From contig NW_026570228.1 in assembly GCF_019649055.1 (NCBI RefSeq), forward strand, positions 1,612,001 to 1,676,000: a stretch of 64,000 nucleotides of DNA, given 5' to 3'. The stretch's first letter is position 1. Every line of letters begins with the position of its first letter. The position numbers were made by a program, and so were the translations under genes. This DNA is from Paramacrobiotus metropolitanus (lineage: Eukaryota; Tardigrada; Eutardigrada; Parachela; Macrobiotidae). Shown here in pieces: positions 50,921-62,708 of this stretch. The notes beneath the pieces were generated by a model. The model searched no databases. It was given only the letters and a program-made list of their open reading frames with translations, and was not told the DNA's origin.

Positions 50921-53900
50921 TTACAAAATAACAGCACTAGTACTGAAATTCTGATTGCAACCCTGCTTATCCCAGAACGTCCGCAAATCCCTGCGCTTCC
51001 CTTTCCCAACATTGGTATGTAATTTTTCACATAATTTACAAAACGCCAACGGTGTTCCCCACGGCACCACAGTGTAGACTTTCCGCCATTCATGGAATGA
51101 ATTATACAGCAGCCGATCGGCTAAGATCCGCTGCAGATACTGCGCCAAATCCGCCGGACTATCAAAATCCAGAGCATTGACAAAGGAACCCGGCGGCGCC
51201 AGGGCCGAATAGTTGGCCCCGCCCATCACGACGGGAATCACCGGATAATCGTGAACCGCCAGGATCTTGAACAGCTTTTCCGTTACATAATCCGGACACA
51301 GGGAATTCTCCAGGGCTAAATAAAAATGGTATGATTTCAGGATGTTGTCGCAGGATGTTGTGGAGTTGTTGTCTTTGCCGCAGTCCAGCTGCCCGCACCG
51401 GCCGTATATGTCCACATCGATGTGGGAGGTCAGCTGGTCGACGTAAGTTTCCCGGTGGGAATGCGACTGGCACCGGCTGACAATCCACGCGATGGGCGCC
51501 AACTTCCGGTAGGCGGCCAACTCGAAAGCACTGCAGTTATTAAAGAAATAATGTGCTATCAATAATTCAAATCAAGAAATAATAAAATTCGTATACCGCT
51601 GGGTTATACATTCGTATTTGTAATATTAATTATTTAATTGATGTAAGAAATACGAATTCATTCAATAAGATTTCAGAAAATTTGACTGCCTAGATTTTTC
51701 TGAATAACAACTAATAAATTAACAGAAAGCCAGAAACTGCATGCTTTCAAAATTTCTTGCTATGTAATGCTAATTTAAAACACCGAATTTCATAGTTTTT
51801 TCGCTAGTACGAAAACAGAACATCATATTCATTACGGACTAAATATCACAGATTTCACTGAAGTGAAAATTAAAGACAATGAATAATGCGGGAGATGTTT
51901 TACAGTATGCACCGAAATTCTAAAATACCTATTACATATGATTTGGAATTTTGGATGATAAGCGCATAATACGGACAGTGGACAAATGTCGTAGCCTAAG
52001 GTCACTACAGGCGATTCCTTCCTGCATGGTGATTCATATAACACACAATAAAGATACAATTAGTTGTAATTTTGTATTTACTACTTACTATTGCATAGTG
52101 TGATTGATTTTTTTCTCGAAATAATCAGGCAATTTTGTTTGCGGCTTGGATCGTTTTGTGGAAAATCCATAAGGAAACAGAATATCGGAATCCAGCCGAT
52201 ACGTCATGGTCCAGTCGAACACACCGTCCAGTAACTGCTCGTCAAAGTAGGAGTATACCGGTGATTCCTTTAGGCAAAACACCCATTTCTGGTCGGCTGA
52301 GCGCGATTTCGGAAGGTGCTCCAAACGGGTGGTTTCCCGCAGTGAGAACAATACCGCGTTGGCTGTCGACAGGAACTTCCGGTCAAAGGTCATGCGGCAG
52401 TTGGGATATGTGCATTTGAAGCGCTGGAACATGTCATTTCCGGTTGTCAGCGAAAAGTCAGGAAATTTGTCCCATAATAAAATTGTGCGCATCGTCAGAG
52501 CATTTGCTTTTGATGATTTCTTTTGACCTAAAAAAATTCACCGAATTATTTTTTGGAGAATTACATATTTTTGAGATAATTAATTAGTACATTTTATTAC
52601 ATACTCAGAATATGTACTTACACACTCTGCTATCGGTAAATCGCTCATCTTACCATAAACCAGAAATTTTTACGCTATTAATTTTAATATTTGTGGACAA
52701 TTACGCGTACCGAATCGTGCGCGGTTAGTTCGCATTTGTTGAATTATTACAATATCACGGATATGTGCAATGATGGCCGTAGTTAATGGAATTATGACTG
52801 TAACGTCGCGATTTGAACTGAAAACGTACATTTCTACTAAACTACCGCGTATTTCAACTGAACAGTGGTACAGAACTACAGATACCGGTTAACTTTTTAT
52901 TTTGAAATAAATACGCTTAAAATAATTAAATATTAAATCAATACGAGTATTGTTCGTTCAGATTATATCCTGATACCGGCATTTAGGGTTTAAACGTACA
53001 CAGTAAGTAATTAAAGTGCGTTTTTATAAAATTAAGACATAGTAGACATTACCTCGATCGTGTAAAACGGCATGGGCCCCGCTTACACAGTTGAGACTCG
53101 TACTATTTGCTAACTTGGATTTTAATATTACTTAATTACTCAAGTAAGTATGTTTTGCACCAGATTTTATGACTGCAGCAAATGCATGTAAACTGTAAAT
53201 CGTACCAAAAATTTGAGCTAAAATACTTAACAAATAAATGGTTTCCGGCTACTGCTGTCTGCTGGGCCCCCAGGCGGCGGTGGTTACGAAACCCAGCGTG
53301 CTCGAAGGCATAACTTCGTGTTTCAGCTTGTTCCAGCTGAAGTCTTTGGTGATCAGTTCATTCAGCTGTCTTTGAGTCAGACAAAATTTATCGGGAAGTC
53401 CTTTTGATGTCATAAATTTATAATCACATTCTTAGTCAGCGTTCCTGAATGTTAATTTTGACTTGAGATATGTAATCAATTATCATCCGTCAACAGAGTT
53501 CCTGGTATTTGTGTAGCGGAGTCTCATTTGGGTTATTATCGAAATAATCGAATCCATTACTACCAGTTCACATCATTTGTTGTCTCGGCTGATTATGCGA
53601 TTACCGATTGTTATAAAAGTGGGGGGATTTCCGGAAAAGATATGACTCTATTTATTTATCATTTATTTTATATTGATCAAGCTTTGTGCTACGACCTGCG
53701 GAATTCCAGAAACATGTATCTCCAACGAGAATTTCTGAGCCAGTTTACGACTTTACGTGATGTGAATCAGTGAGTGTGGTTAACTGGCGACTCTCTGTAC
53801 TGTACCTGCATACTAGCCATGTAAAGTACAGAGAGTCGCCAGAAACGCCATAAAAGTCATCAGGCTGTGGATCTGCTCAGCTTTTTTTGCCAACCCAGAC

Positions 53901-54092
53901 AGTACAGCAACAGGTAAGTTACCGTAAGTAAAACCTACTTGATGTATTGGTCCGTTTAACCAAGACACGGGAACGGTCCTTGTCAACATATCTGGGAGGC
54001 TCCGGTTCGTGATGGTGCACAATCAGGAATGCCAGTACAATCAGGACGGCCAGAATGCCCAGAAATCGACATCTCCCACTGCGGAACAACAT
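50921..54092 (-). CDS. Alpha-1,3-fucosyltransferase (GT10)
   Basis: Golgi type II enzyme that transfers fucose from GDP-fucose to GlcNAc in glycans. Three exons in phase: 54092-53939, 52527-52089 and 51530-50921, 400 residues. Exon 1 gives a short cytosolic tail and one membrane anchor (FLGILAVLIVLAFLIVHHH) followed by a basic stem. Exon 2 holds the acceptor-side motif FDWTMTYRLDSDILFPYGF. Exon 3 has the GDP-fucose motif YHFYLALENSLCPDYVTEK followed by IPVVMGGANYSALAPPGSFV, and earlier AWIVSRCQSHSHRETYVDQL and VDIYGRCG. NSTT and NYS are potential N-glycosylation sites. Length and motif order fit complete GT10 enzymes, so the gene looks intact. It converges on Frizzled; a minus-strand AATAAA (50681-50686) lies beyond the Frizzled signal, so the two 3' ends may overlap. 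Substrate type (N-glycan core versus Lewis-type) is not decidable here. Confidence 0.93.
53249..53413 (-). CDS. Unassigned small ORF or exon inside fucosyltransferase intron 1
   Basis: A GC-rich island in an AT-rich intron encodes, from an ATG, 54 residues starting MTSKGLPDKFCLTQRQLNELI and ending TTAAWGPSRQQ. The frame extends a few codons upstream of the ATG to a stop, with a weak AG acceptor possible. The peptide looks protein-like (amphipathic segment NELITKDFSWNKLKHEV). I do not recognise it. It could be an alternative exon, a nested gene or a relic. Confidence 0.35.
   Translation of the reverse strand: MTSKGLPDKFCLTQRQLNELITKDFSWNKLKHEVMPSSTLGFVTTAAWGPSRQQ
53528..53773 (+). CDS. Unassigned small ORF antisense to fucosyltransferase intron 1
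   Basis: An 81-codon ATG ORF on the plus strand (MGYYRNNRIHYYQFTSFVV... ending TTLRDVNQ) lies next to the perfect stem-loop at 53784-53842. No domain, signal or splice partner is clear. Its AT-rich codon use differs from the window's real exons, so chance is likely. Confidence 0.2.
   Translation: MGYYRNNRIHYYQFTSFVVSADYAITDCYKSGGISGKDMTLFIYHLFYIDQALCYDLRNSRNMYLQREFLSQFTTLRDVNQ
53784..53842. repeat. Perfect 18-bp stem-loop in fucosyltransferase intron 1
   Basis: CTGGCGACTCTCTGTACT (53784-53801) and AGTACAGAGAGTCGCCAG (53825-53842) are exact inverse complements around a 23-nt loop. The 59-nt hairpin sits about 100 nt inside the intron from exon 1. Size and loop would suit a small pre-miRNA-like hairpin, though the stem is short for one; a mobile-element footprint is the alternative. 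Confidence 0.8.
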
Positions 54093-57000
54093 TGAAATTT
54101 ACTCCGCGCGTGATGTAGCATTACACTGTCTCAGGTACTCGTAATTCTTTTTGCATTATTATTAGATTAGATCGGTCCAGGGAAAGGTTGGTTCAACTGT
54201 TTTTCTCTTTTGAAAAAGACAAGAACATCGTTATCGTACACCCGCGCTGGAAAACTGCTTATTTTCACTTTTTTTCATTCGCTGTGTTCGGTTTACTACG
54301 GCTTATTCGTACCAGCCGTACGTGAATCGTGAAACCTGATCGTTATCATTCTGTATCCACTTTAATATCATGAGTACGAAGTATTGTAGTTTCAGAGATG
54401 TTTTCTTTGTGTAATTACTTCCCAAAGTACGGCGCCACTGACGTGAGATTTAATAAATATTACGTATCTAAAAATTTGACTTTCAATTCGTGCTGAATCA
54501 TTTATACAAATATTTTTTAAAAACATATATTTTAAAAAAACATTTTTCAGGTTGCAGAGTGCAGACTACCAGATAACAGTTTATTGGTTTAATCCCGGTG
54601 TCATTACTAACTTAGTAGCAAACTTTTTATTGTTAATTTGACCACAGACCACTTTAAATTAAATAAAGACAGGAAAATTTCTTTGTTTCCTTCTCCGCTT
54701 TTGTTTAAAATCGCAAACTGTTACGCGATATGTCTTCCATGCTTGTTGCTCCGCGGCCGAACGTGCAGTTTTAAAATTAAATAAAACCCAAGTACCTAAT
54801 ACTACCTATGCCGCTTTTCTCTGGCAGCATTGGCTAGTGTCCACTGAAAACGCAAACGAATAACAGAAAACTGCTCTCACTGGCGATTTAAGTAAAAACG
54901 ACAACAGCACCCGCCCACGTGCCCCCTCCGGAATTTTTTCCAAAATGGGTACTTCGAAAAAGTAAAGGGGGATGTACTGATTAGAAATGCTAGCCGATTT
55001 AGCAGAAAACGGAAGAAATTACTATTTTTGGTTGAATTTCTGGTGATTTTTGCAGTAAAACTGACTGTTGGCTTCGCGCTCCGCGCGAAAGTACGCTATA
55101 GTTGTTTAATGCACATCATACAAGGAATTTTTACTTCCGGTGCGAAATATAGGCAAGGTACAAGGGTTCACCATATTCTAAATACACAAACGGGTTAGTG
55201 AGTCAAATACACATTAATTTTATTAATTAACCATGCTCCAAGAAGTGCTTTACAAGAAATTCGTAATCATTTAGTATTTTTATGGAGCTTCTAGCAACAA
55301 CATGGGTCCGCTTCGCGCAAAAGTTCACGTTTTCAGTAAACTCTTTACATAATACAGTCTTAGTTCTTGCCCTTTAGCTTTCGCTGCAAAACAAACGAAT
55401 TATTTTCTGCAAATTTTAATGGATTTTCTAGCAATTTGGGCAGCGAATTCGCTTGCTGGGTTCGCGCTTCGCGTGAAAATGGATAACCAATGTAATTTTT
55501 TACCCGATACTTTGCTTCAAAAGCTGAGTACTTTTTACGAGTACGAAGATGTGCATTGCTTTCTCTCGTACTCCTAGAGTAACCGCAATGGATGGGCATC
55601 GCGTAGGAGCGGCGGGCTTGGGCTTTGGCGGACATCTCCGCCTTCAGCAGACACTTGCGACAGTTGCCCGCTCTGCGAAGGCGTGGTGGCAGAAGCGGGA
55701 GATCTCCACACCGATAAGGGCGGCCGCCTGCAGCACCGTTGTTTGTGGGATCCAAAATGTTTATCGCCCTGCAGTTGCCCACTAGAGGCAAGTCTTCACC
55801 CTTAAGGAAAGAACGGTTTCCGCTGTTTAAAATTTTTTTTGTTATGCATCAATGCAACAGTGCTTTCCTCTTGCATTTTGATCATTACGAATTTATGACC
55901 GGGCGTCTCGACCACTCGGCTGCATGAGATACGCAGACCTCTTAGCGCCCGGCTAACGTAGAACTGTGTTTGGAAACAGATCCATCATCCCTCACAATTT
56001 CACGACACTGCGGGAAGTTCTGCTCACCACCCAGGAACGTATTCAGCGTAAGCGATCATCCAAGCCAAGCCAAGATCAGCGAAAAGCTAAGATAGCTAAG
56101 TAGCGTCTAGAGTAAATACTAAAATTAATAACTTTGGAAAGCACTAGAAGTACTAGGACCCTTCTAGGAGTAGTACAGTACAAAAATTAATCATACAATC
56201 AAGTCTAATTATGTACACCGTATATCGCGTTCTATATATGTGCATAACACGGTCGATGGCCAGCGATGTACCGAGGAGCATGGTTAACGTTATCGAATCG
56301 TTTCCTGCACAAAATGGCGACCGAAAGTCTGTACAGGTTTCAGAAAACTTAAGAGGCATTAAAATTTTTTCCTGACCAGTTTGGAAAGCGATGATTATTC
56401 TCCCACATCTAATATTGAAAACGTGTGCTAAACAGTGTACTTCTACAGGTGATGTGCCAATTTGCCAAACCATGTTTGCAACAGGTACAATTGTACTTAC
56501 TACTACTGAGTTGATTACGTCGTCACTCCTGTAATGTACTGGATTTTAAGTTGCATAACTATACAACATGGAGATCAAAAGATTGGACTTTTGGCAATCT
56601 GTGCAGCTGCGAGTGATCGACTTTTCCACAATCGCCTGGAAATTAAATTTTGCTGGAAATTAATTTACTTATCTGCCGGCTTTGCAGTGGGTGTAACTGT
56701 GACTGGCCATAGAAATTACTATGAGAAGTGTACCCTGGCGCTGACATCGCAGACAACCTGGACACTCGTATCTCCTTATCGATGCAACTTTGTTGTCCAC
56801 AGGGCATAATTAATGGACTGAGCTCTAATTTTTTCATTTCTGGCACTGTAAACTTCAATCGGATCAAGAATCAGATAAAAAAGATCTAACAAATGGACGG
56901 TACTAAGAATCTTGCATTGGCCCGCCCGAGTGTGTACTCGTCTCGTATGTATATAGATGTTGTTGGATGCACATTTTTCCCGTACACGAACGCTGTGGTA

Positions 57001-58316
57001 TAACTCCTACCAGCGGGTTACAGTAACAGTAATGGACGTGCTCGAGGCCTTGAGATGTGTAACCTCGCGATCCACTCGAATTCTCGCAACCTACCGCCTG
57101 CCAAACTGGTTGCAGTAGTTTTTTAGCTAGAAACGTGACTTCAGGTGCAAGATTAAGGAGTGATTTTCAGTACTCCTGGAAACTGCAAATGATTTCCTTC
57201 GCTTTCACCCCTATCCAGACTCTGAGGAAGGAACATTTAGCAATCTGCCGGCTCTGAAGATGTTATCATTAAAAAGTGGTCTGCAAGAGCCCTATAATGT
57301 ACTTTGTATAAGACCGAGACATGCTGTGATTACACTGCAGTTGTGAATTCGGCTGGCGGACAAGCACTGTGCCACTAATTCTGCTACCGGCGAACGATGG
57401 TGATAAAATTGTGTAGTACCGTCCTTATGCCTTCACTGGCTGGATGCCCAAGCGATCAGACATGCACAGAGTACGTGCCGATTGATTACGCCGTTGCTGT
57501 TCCCTCCGGACCGAGAGCGCCAGTCGAACATTCGTTGAACGCTGAGATTTTGTTAAAGGTCGCGGTAATTTCGATTTTGTGCGCATGCACGCTTCCATTT
57601 TGAGCGCTTTTGTAATTAATCGGTTGCTTTACTGTATGTCACCTGTTATGGCCACGTCAGATGCACATTTTATTAATCTCGTTGCACTGCAGTGAATCAA
57701 CGGAATGGATAATTAATGTAATAACTGCTGCGATAAATGCTGGTACACGGCAGTGTAAATCAAAGTCAAATATTACTGTATTACGTATATTAACACGATA
57801 TCCAAGAACCACATAGAAATGCCGTTTTCACAGAATTACATCGGATTCCGTGTGTGTGCGGATCGCAATGAGCTAACTAACAGCTGTACCGTAGATTAGG
57901 GACTCAGACTTCAGAACGTGAACTGAACAAGAAAAAATTAATGATGTTACAGTACACGTTTTACAGTACAATGAAATGTCAGCCACCATATTGCAGCCAA
58001 GTGCAGAATGAAACACTGTGGCATTACGTGCGCTTTCAGATAAAAAGCGAAATTTATACTTAATACACTTGATGATTTGAATCAGTTTAGCGCGGTACTC
58101 CGAAGCCTGTAGAATACCGAGCGTGTTGATTTGAAAATGGATTTTAAACAAGTACTGTAAATAAGGACACCAAACACAAAACAGTAAAAAAATACTCTAC
58201 AGGAAAAATCAAATGGTTGCAAGGAATCGGAATCAACAAGTTTGTCGTCATCATACGTATACTGTACTCCAATTAAGGACAGCAAAAATGCATAATTACT
58301 CCAATTGGAAATTGTT
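54093..58316. other. Spacer between fucosyltransferase and the codanin-like gene
   Basis: Mostly AT-rich. A GC-richer ORF on the minus strand at 55360-55791 (about 143 codons) has no recognisable domain or clear splice sites. A CCGGGCG...CGCCCGG pair near 55905-55960 superficially recalls a tRNA but has no B-box. I see nothing else that can be supported. Confidence 0.4.
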
Positions 58317-61300
58317 CTAACCACATTTGTTAATATCTTCGGGGAAGTTAATCAACTGACGCAGCTCCGTAAACTGCAAGCTGATATTCGTCTGATCAAT
58401 CAAACGCCGGGAAAAAAAGCTGATGCCGTAGTTGGGCGTTGCTGGTAGATCAAGATAATCTGTACTTTGCAAAACACCCTTGCTTGCCTAAAACAGGACC
58501 GTAAATATTTAAATAATATAATCAAAAAAATTTTGTTTAAAGAGTTTTTTATTCTTAATCTGTACCTCGTAACCATACTGTAACAAGGTCATCCCGTGCA
58601 AGTTGGCCATAAAATGATCCTTAATATAGTTGGTGTACTGCAGAAAATAGTCCAGAATGCGCGACAGTGGCGAAGAACAGTCCGTCGCTGATCTGTCGGC
58701 AAGTCTCTGGACTGCCCTTCTAACGATAAAACATCCATTAGTCAATTGTGAGACGATTACACGCCGAACAAAACCTTACAAAAATCCCATCCAGATTTCC
58801 CGCGAACCAGAGAGCGCGGCTTCTTTGAGCGGGATGACCTCCGTCGGGGATACATCAGTGGCAGACTGCTCGGCCTGCTCCAGGGTGAAGGCGATGGTGT
58901 GGTTAAGCCAGCCGCGCCAACGCGTCACAAGGGCATCGCTGTTAGCCAGCGATTCCATGATGGTTAGATTATGCAGCGCGATGGAGATGCCCGCCGCCGG
59001 CTGGGTCACACTGGAAATCTGCGGAAGAAGGCAAAATATGTTTTCCCTAACAGAAAACACCCGTTGACGAAATCCTACTCGTATTAATTTTGTGTCAAAT
59101 TGGCTATAGTACAGAATTAAGTGCCGTTCTCTGTACGAGAAACGATGCTACCAAAACATAATCATCTAATTGTTTATTCGGCGCTTCGAAGAAGCTTCGG
59201 CGTTTAGATCGCCCCTTATAATAAGAACGGGAAAAAGAGAACTAATATCAGAGTAGAAACAGCCAGGTTTCGGTACATCTGCAGTCAGGATATCTACCGT
59301 AATTATCGAATTAGAGCCCCAGGGTTACAAATATTTCAACCGCCTCACGGGGTGGGCTCCAATTACGGGCATGGGCTTGTATTCGGAGGGAGCTTCAATT
59401 TTTCAAACTACTTTTTTTGGCATTGGCTAATATAGGCTGTATAGCATTTAATTAAGCCCATGGGCTTATATTTCGGGGGGAGCTTATAACTTTCAAATGA
59501 CTTTAAGGGTGGGCTCTAATTACGGGGGGAGCTTCTATTTCGGGGGGAGCTTATAATTCGATAATTACGGTATGCTCATGGGAGCTCGTCGAAATAATTA
59601 GCGGTCACGCGATGGTAAGCATAACACCTCGTATTTAACAGCATCAACACTTCGGATTAATTACGCTAGAATATGCAAACATCGCTCACCATGCTGTATC
59701 TTTCGGTAGCTAGAAATGCGCATATCTGCTGTCAAAAGTCAAATTTCAAAAAACATGTAGGTACAACGTTTACCAGGATAAAGCGCTCGCAAATAGCCTG
59801 GAATTCTTTGTGGATCACGTCCGGGTCGGCTTTGACTTTTTAAATAATGCCCAGTGCACTGTTGATGGCAATCATCTGCTTCAGTGTTTGACAAAAGGTT
59901 ATGGCGGCGGCATTCTATCAGAAACCGGTGTACGTGAATATCCTGCTTTTACTGCAGCTCTGACTGTTCGTCAGGCAAAATAAAAGTTGTGGAATTTGGC
60001 GTAAAATGAATACCGGCCGATAAAAAACTAATTACACAATTTACGGCCGCACTCACCAAGACCACTTGGATCTCGAAGGACAGCTGGACAGCGACAGCTT
60101 TAACCCATTCAGCATATTTGCTGGCGAATTCATACACGAACTGCAGTGTGTGCTGTATAAGTAAGCCCTATTAAGATTGTTTGCGTGTTAAATAAGAATG
60201 CATGGGGGCTTTTAGACTGTATTCGTACATTTTATTATGCGTTTTCTGATTTTAAAATAAACTGTTAACATGATTCTGTGCTTTACCGTTAAGCGGCTCG
60301 TCATAGATGGCAAAAGATGTGGGATCAGGGAGCTCGAGCCACACAGCTCAACTAGACACTGACCGATAAACTCAGTTAGTGGCTGCCATTGCAGAGCAAG
60401 GTGGAATTTTTCCGGTTGCGAAATTGTGGGAATCTGTAAGCTACATTCCGCACAAAATAAAAATATCGCACAGGTTGCAGTTTGTTACGATCTGTCATCC
60501 GTTAGCATTATAATTACGTTCGGTTATGCCGGAGATAGAAATTTTCCAGAATTTCGGGTATAGCCAGTAGCATGCCGTTAGCAATGGAGTGACCTAACAG
60601 CTGAAAAAAACATCAATATTTCCCGGGCAAAACATTGCTTAAAATAAACGCTAATCTTTATGGTGTGACATCAAAATCTAGTAAGTAAAAACAACAGATT
60701 CGGTCACAACGCGAAAGACAAACGGGTCGCGATTGGTCAAACGAAATAATCACAAAAAATATTGCTTTGATTACCCGGTCGACTTTGTACGAGTTCCTAT
60801 GGCTGAACTATTTAAGTCTCGCGTTGACTGCTGAAAACCCATGAATAATAAGTAACATGATTAATCGAGTCGTTTTTTACCCCGATGTGAACACGGAATT
60901 CGCGGAGAACGGCAAAAATGTTTTCTTCGTGTAGCCCACGGGGCAGTGAGCCGTAATTCCACAATAACGTAAACACGGTGTCCAATAAGTTTCCATGCTG
61001 CAGCTGTAGCGGAATGAGCCGGCGATCGCAGTGCGGGCGAAGCAGTTTTTTCAACTGCTGCAGCGCTAAGGCCCACCGCTTTTCCGGCTCCATGTTGCAG
61101 TACCGCTGCGGATGTTGCTGGGCGGAGAGCGCCACTGTCGCTGGAGGGGTTTCCCGCTTTCTGTTGGTTTTAATTACAGTTGGTACTTTGGTACACTATT
61201 GTAAAAATCGTAGTAGGTATTTATGGAATATAAATGAAATTGCCATAACTTGATTACAATCGGCCACTCGGCCAGTGTCTGGCTAACCTTGCTCGTTTCC

Positions 61301-61680
61301 GGCGAACAGCTGTTGGCTCGGGTGCCGGCTCGTCGGCGGAATCTTTTGGCAACATCCCACCAAATTTCCCATTAAGATTAACCGCCAATCCGGTATAATG
61401 GTAGACACACAAAATTATACTGATGGTATAGAAAATTCCGCGGCATCGTCGCTTTCCGGTGGGTATCGAATTTAAAGTTGAATAAGAGCCAGTCAACCTA
61501 CCCAGAACGTAGGTATTATTTATAAATCGCTTATACAAAAACACATGAAACTATTCTTCATCTATTTAATTCGCTTGTACAATGTTACCGCTTTACCGTG
61601 TCTTGGTCGAAATGTCCTCCTAAAACGGCCGCTACACTTGTTATATCAGGCATTGTACCGCTGATCGGTGTGGCAGACAT
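58317..61680 (-). CDS. Codanin-1-like protein (CDAN1 family), with an in-frame stop in exon 7
   Basis: Ten exons join in phase: 61680-61597 (MSATPISGTMPDITS), a less certain 61451-61288, then 61160-60881, 60600-60518, 60440-60287, 60152-60057, 59914-59774, 59018-58780, 58719-58566 and 58487-58317. Helical segments appear in the same order as in vertebrate codanin-1: HSIANGMLLAIPEILENF (compare LLTVPWLVEFLS), FIGQCLVELCGSS, LQFVYEFASKYAEWVKAV (compare TVEFVAERIGSNCVKHIK) and SVTQPAAGISIALHNLTI. Similarity is by pattern, from memory, so the name is tentative. The model has 521 sense positions, about half of human codanin-1, mainly from a shorter N-terminus. Codanin-1 binds histone chaperone ASF1 and CDIN1. 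Exon 7 carries TAA at 59842-59840 while splice phase on both sides is preserved, so this is a recent null allele, a pseudogene in decay or a sequence error. Confidence 0.6.
59297..59570. mobile_element. MITE with TA target duplication in a codanin-like intron
   Basis: The element is flanked by TA on both sides (59295-59296 and 59571-59572). It begins CCGTAATTATCGAATTA and ends with the exact inverse complement, a 17-bp terminal inverted repeat that continues imperfectly into GAGCCCC. The 274-bp interior has no ORF and repeats short blocks such as GGGGGGAGCTTAT and GGGCTCTAATTACGGG. TA duplication and short length indicate a non-autonomous Tc1/mariner-type element. It lies wholly within the intron between exons 7 and 8. 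Confidence 0.88.
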
Positions 61681-61889
61681 CGTGAGATGAAATTAATAGT
61701 TTACAATTTAAGTTTATTATGTTAACAGGTAAGTTGAAGATATTATTATATATATAGTTTTACTAATCTATTATTATTATTACATGAGATTTCGGACCAA
61801 GCGAGGTATTTCTGCATATGCAAGTGTAATGCAGCCGCTAATAATTCACATAAAAATCTACTAACTCAAAAACAAATTCTGCCTTCCAG

Positions 61890-62215
61890 GAAACAACTTC
61901 TGAAACGTGTAAGCATGTCAGAAAAGAGGAATACGTCGAAAGTAATGGAGTCGAAATCTGCATTCTTCCCTGATCCGGTATTGTGCCCAGCACGCACACA
62001 GCGTTTCTACTGTACATTTGGCTCGGGATGGAAATACTTTAGGAAAATTCTTTAGCGCGTGGCTATCCTGTGGCGCCAGCGATAAGACGATCAATTTTGT
62101 CGACCAGTTTCTTGGCACCGTCTCCCCAAGGTCCGTATAATTATTTCGAAGGCTGCGGGGATGAAATTGCACCTTGGCTGAAGCCAATGTATAACTGGAA
62201 GCCAAGTTAATTACA
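61890..62215 (-). mobile_element. Decayed retroelement fragment, relative of the KSR-intron copy
   Basis: Read across three frames, the minus strand matches the end of the ORF at 33309-34568: CNFIPAAFE then RTLG in one frame, GPWGDGAKKLVDKIDRL in the next, and SRNAVCVLGTI after another shift. The counterparts there are FVPIAFETLGPWG, IIKELGKKL and RGNAASVLGT. At least two frameshifts and stops make it non-coding. It lies about 0.2 kb upstream of the codanin-like start codon. Confidence 0.7.
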
Positions 62216-62708
62216 TTAAGCGGGGCGGATCAACGTCTGCACAGGCAAGACACTAGTCGACCGAGCCGTCGCCGGCGGCTGAACGCCCTGGCACAGCAGG
62301 ATGATGGCCTGATAGCATAATCTAGTCAGATCAACCATCTGGTGAACCCTCTCCAGTGACATCTCGAACTATCCTCCCGATTTAGTTTTTAAGGGGGTTT
62401 TGTCATTTGTTCCTCCATGGTTTCTGGCAAAAACTCGAATTTTTTAATGGGCAATACCCCCTCGTCGAAGTAGCTCGTGTCGCTACTGGCTACTTGCTGC
62501 TTGTGTTGGAATTTGTAATCAAGTTTTCCCTGGCGCTGCGTTGTTGTTTCCAACTTTTCACCTGACGGAACTGGCTCAACATCAGCGTAGATGCATGTTT
62601 CCAAATTTTTTCATGCGATAAGTTACTCGAATACTTAAAAGTACTTAGCTTGTAACAGTTGTAAGAAGTAACCTGCAGTATTTTCAATGCCGGCCAATGC
62701 CGTGTACT

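Noticed and set aside
55360-55791. 143-codon minus-strand ORF
   Set aside because: Despite its length, I see no domain, no reliable splice sites and mixed codon composition; kept only as a remark in the spacer entry.
55900-55965. tRNA-like sequence with CCGGGCG/CGCCCGG arms and a GCCGAGTGGT word
   Set aside because: It has an A-box-like word but no B-box, no proper anticodon arm and too short a body.
62220-62380. Open stretch reading HQMVDLTRLCYQAIILLCQG on the minus strand
   Set aside because: It looked like an upstream codanin exon, but phase and motif support are missing and a better start exon exists at 61680-61597.
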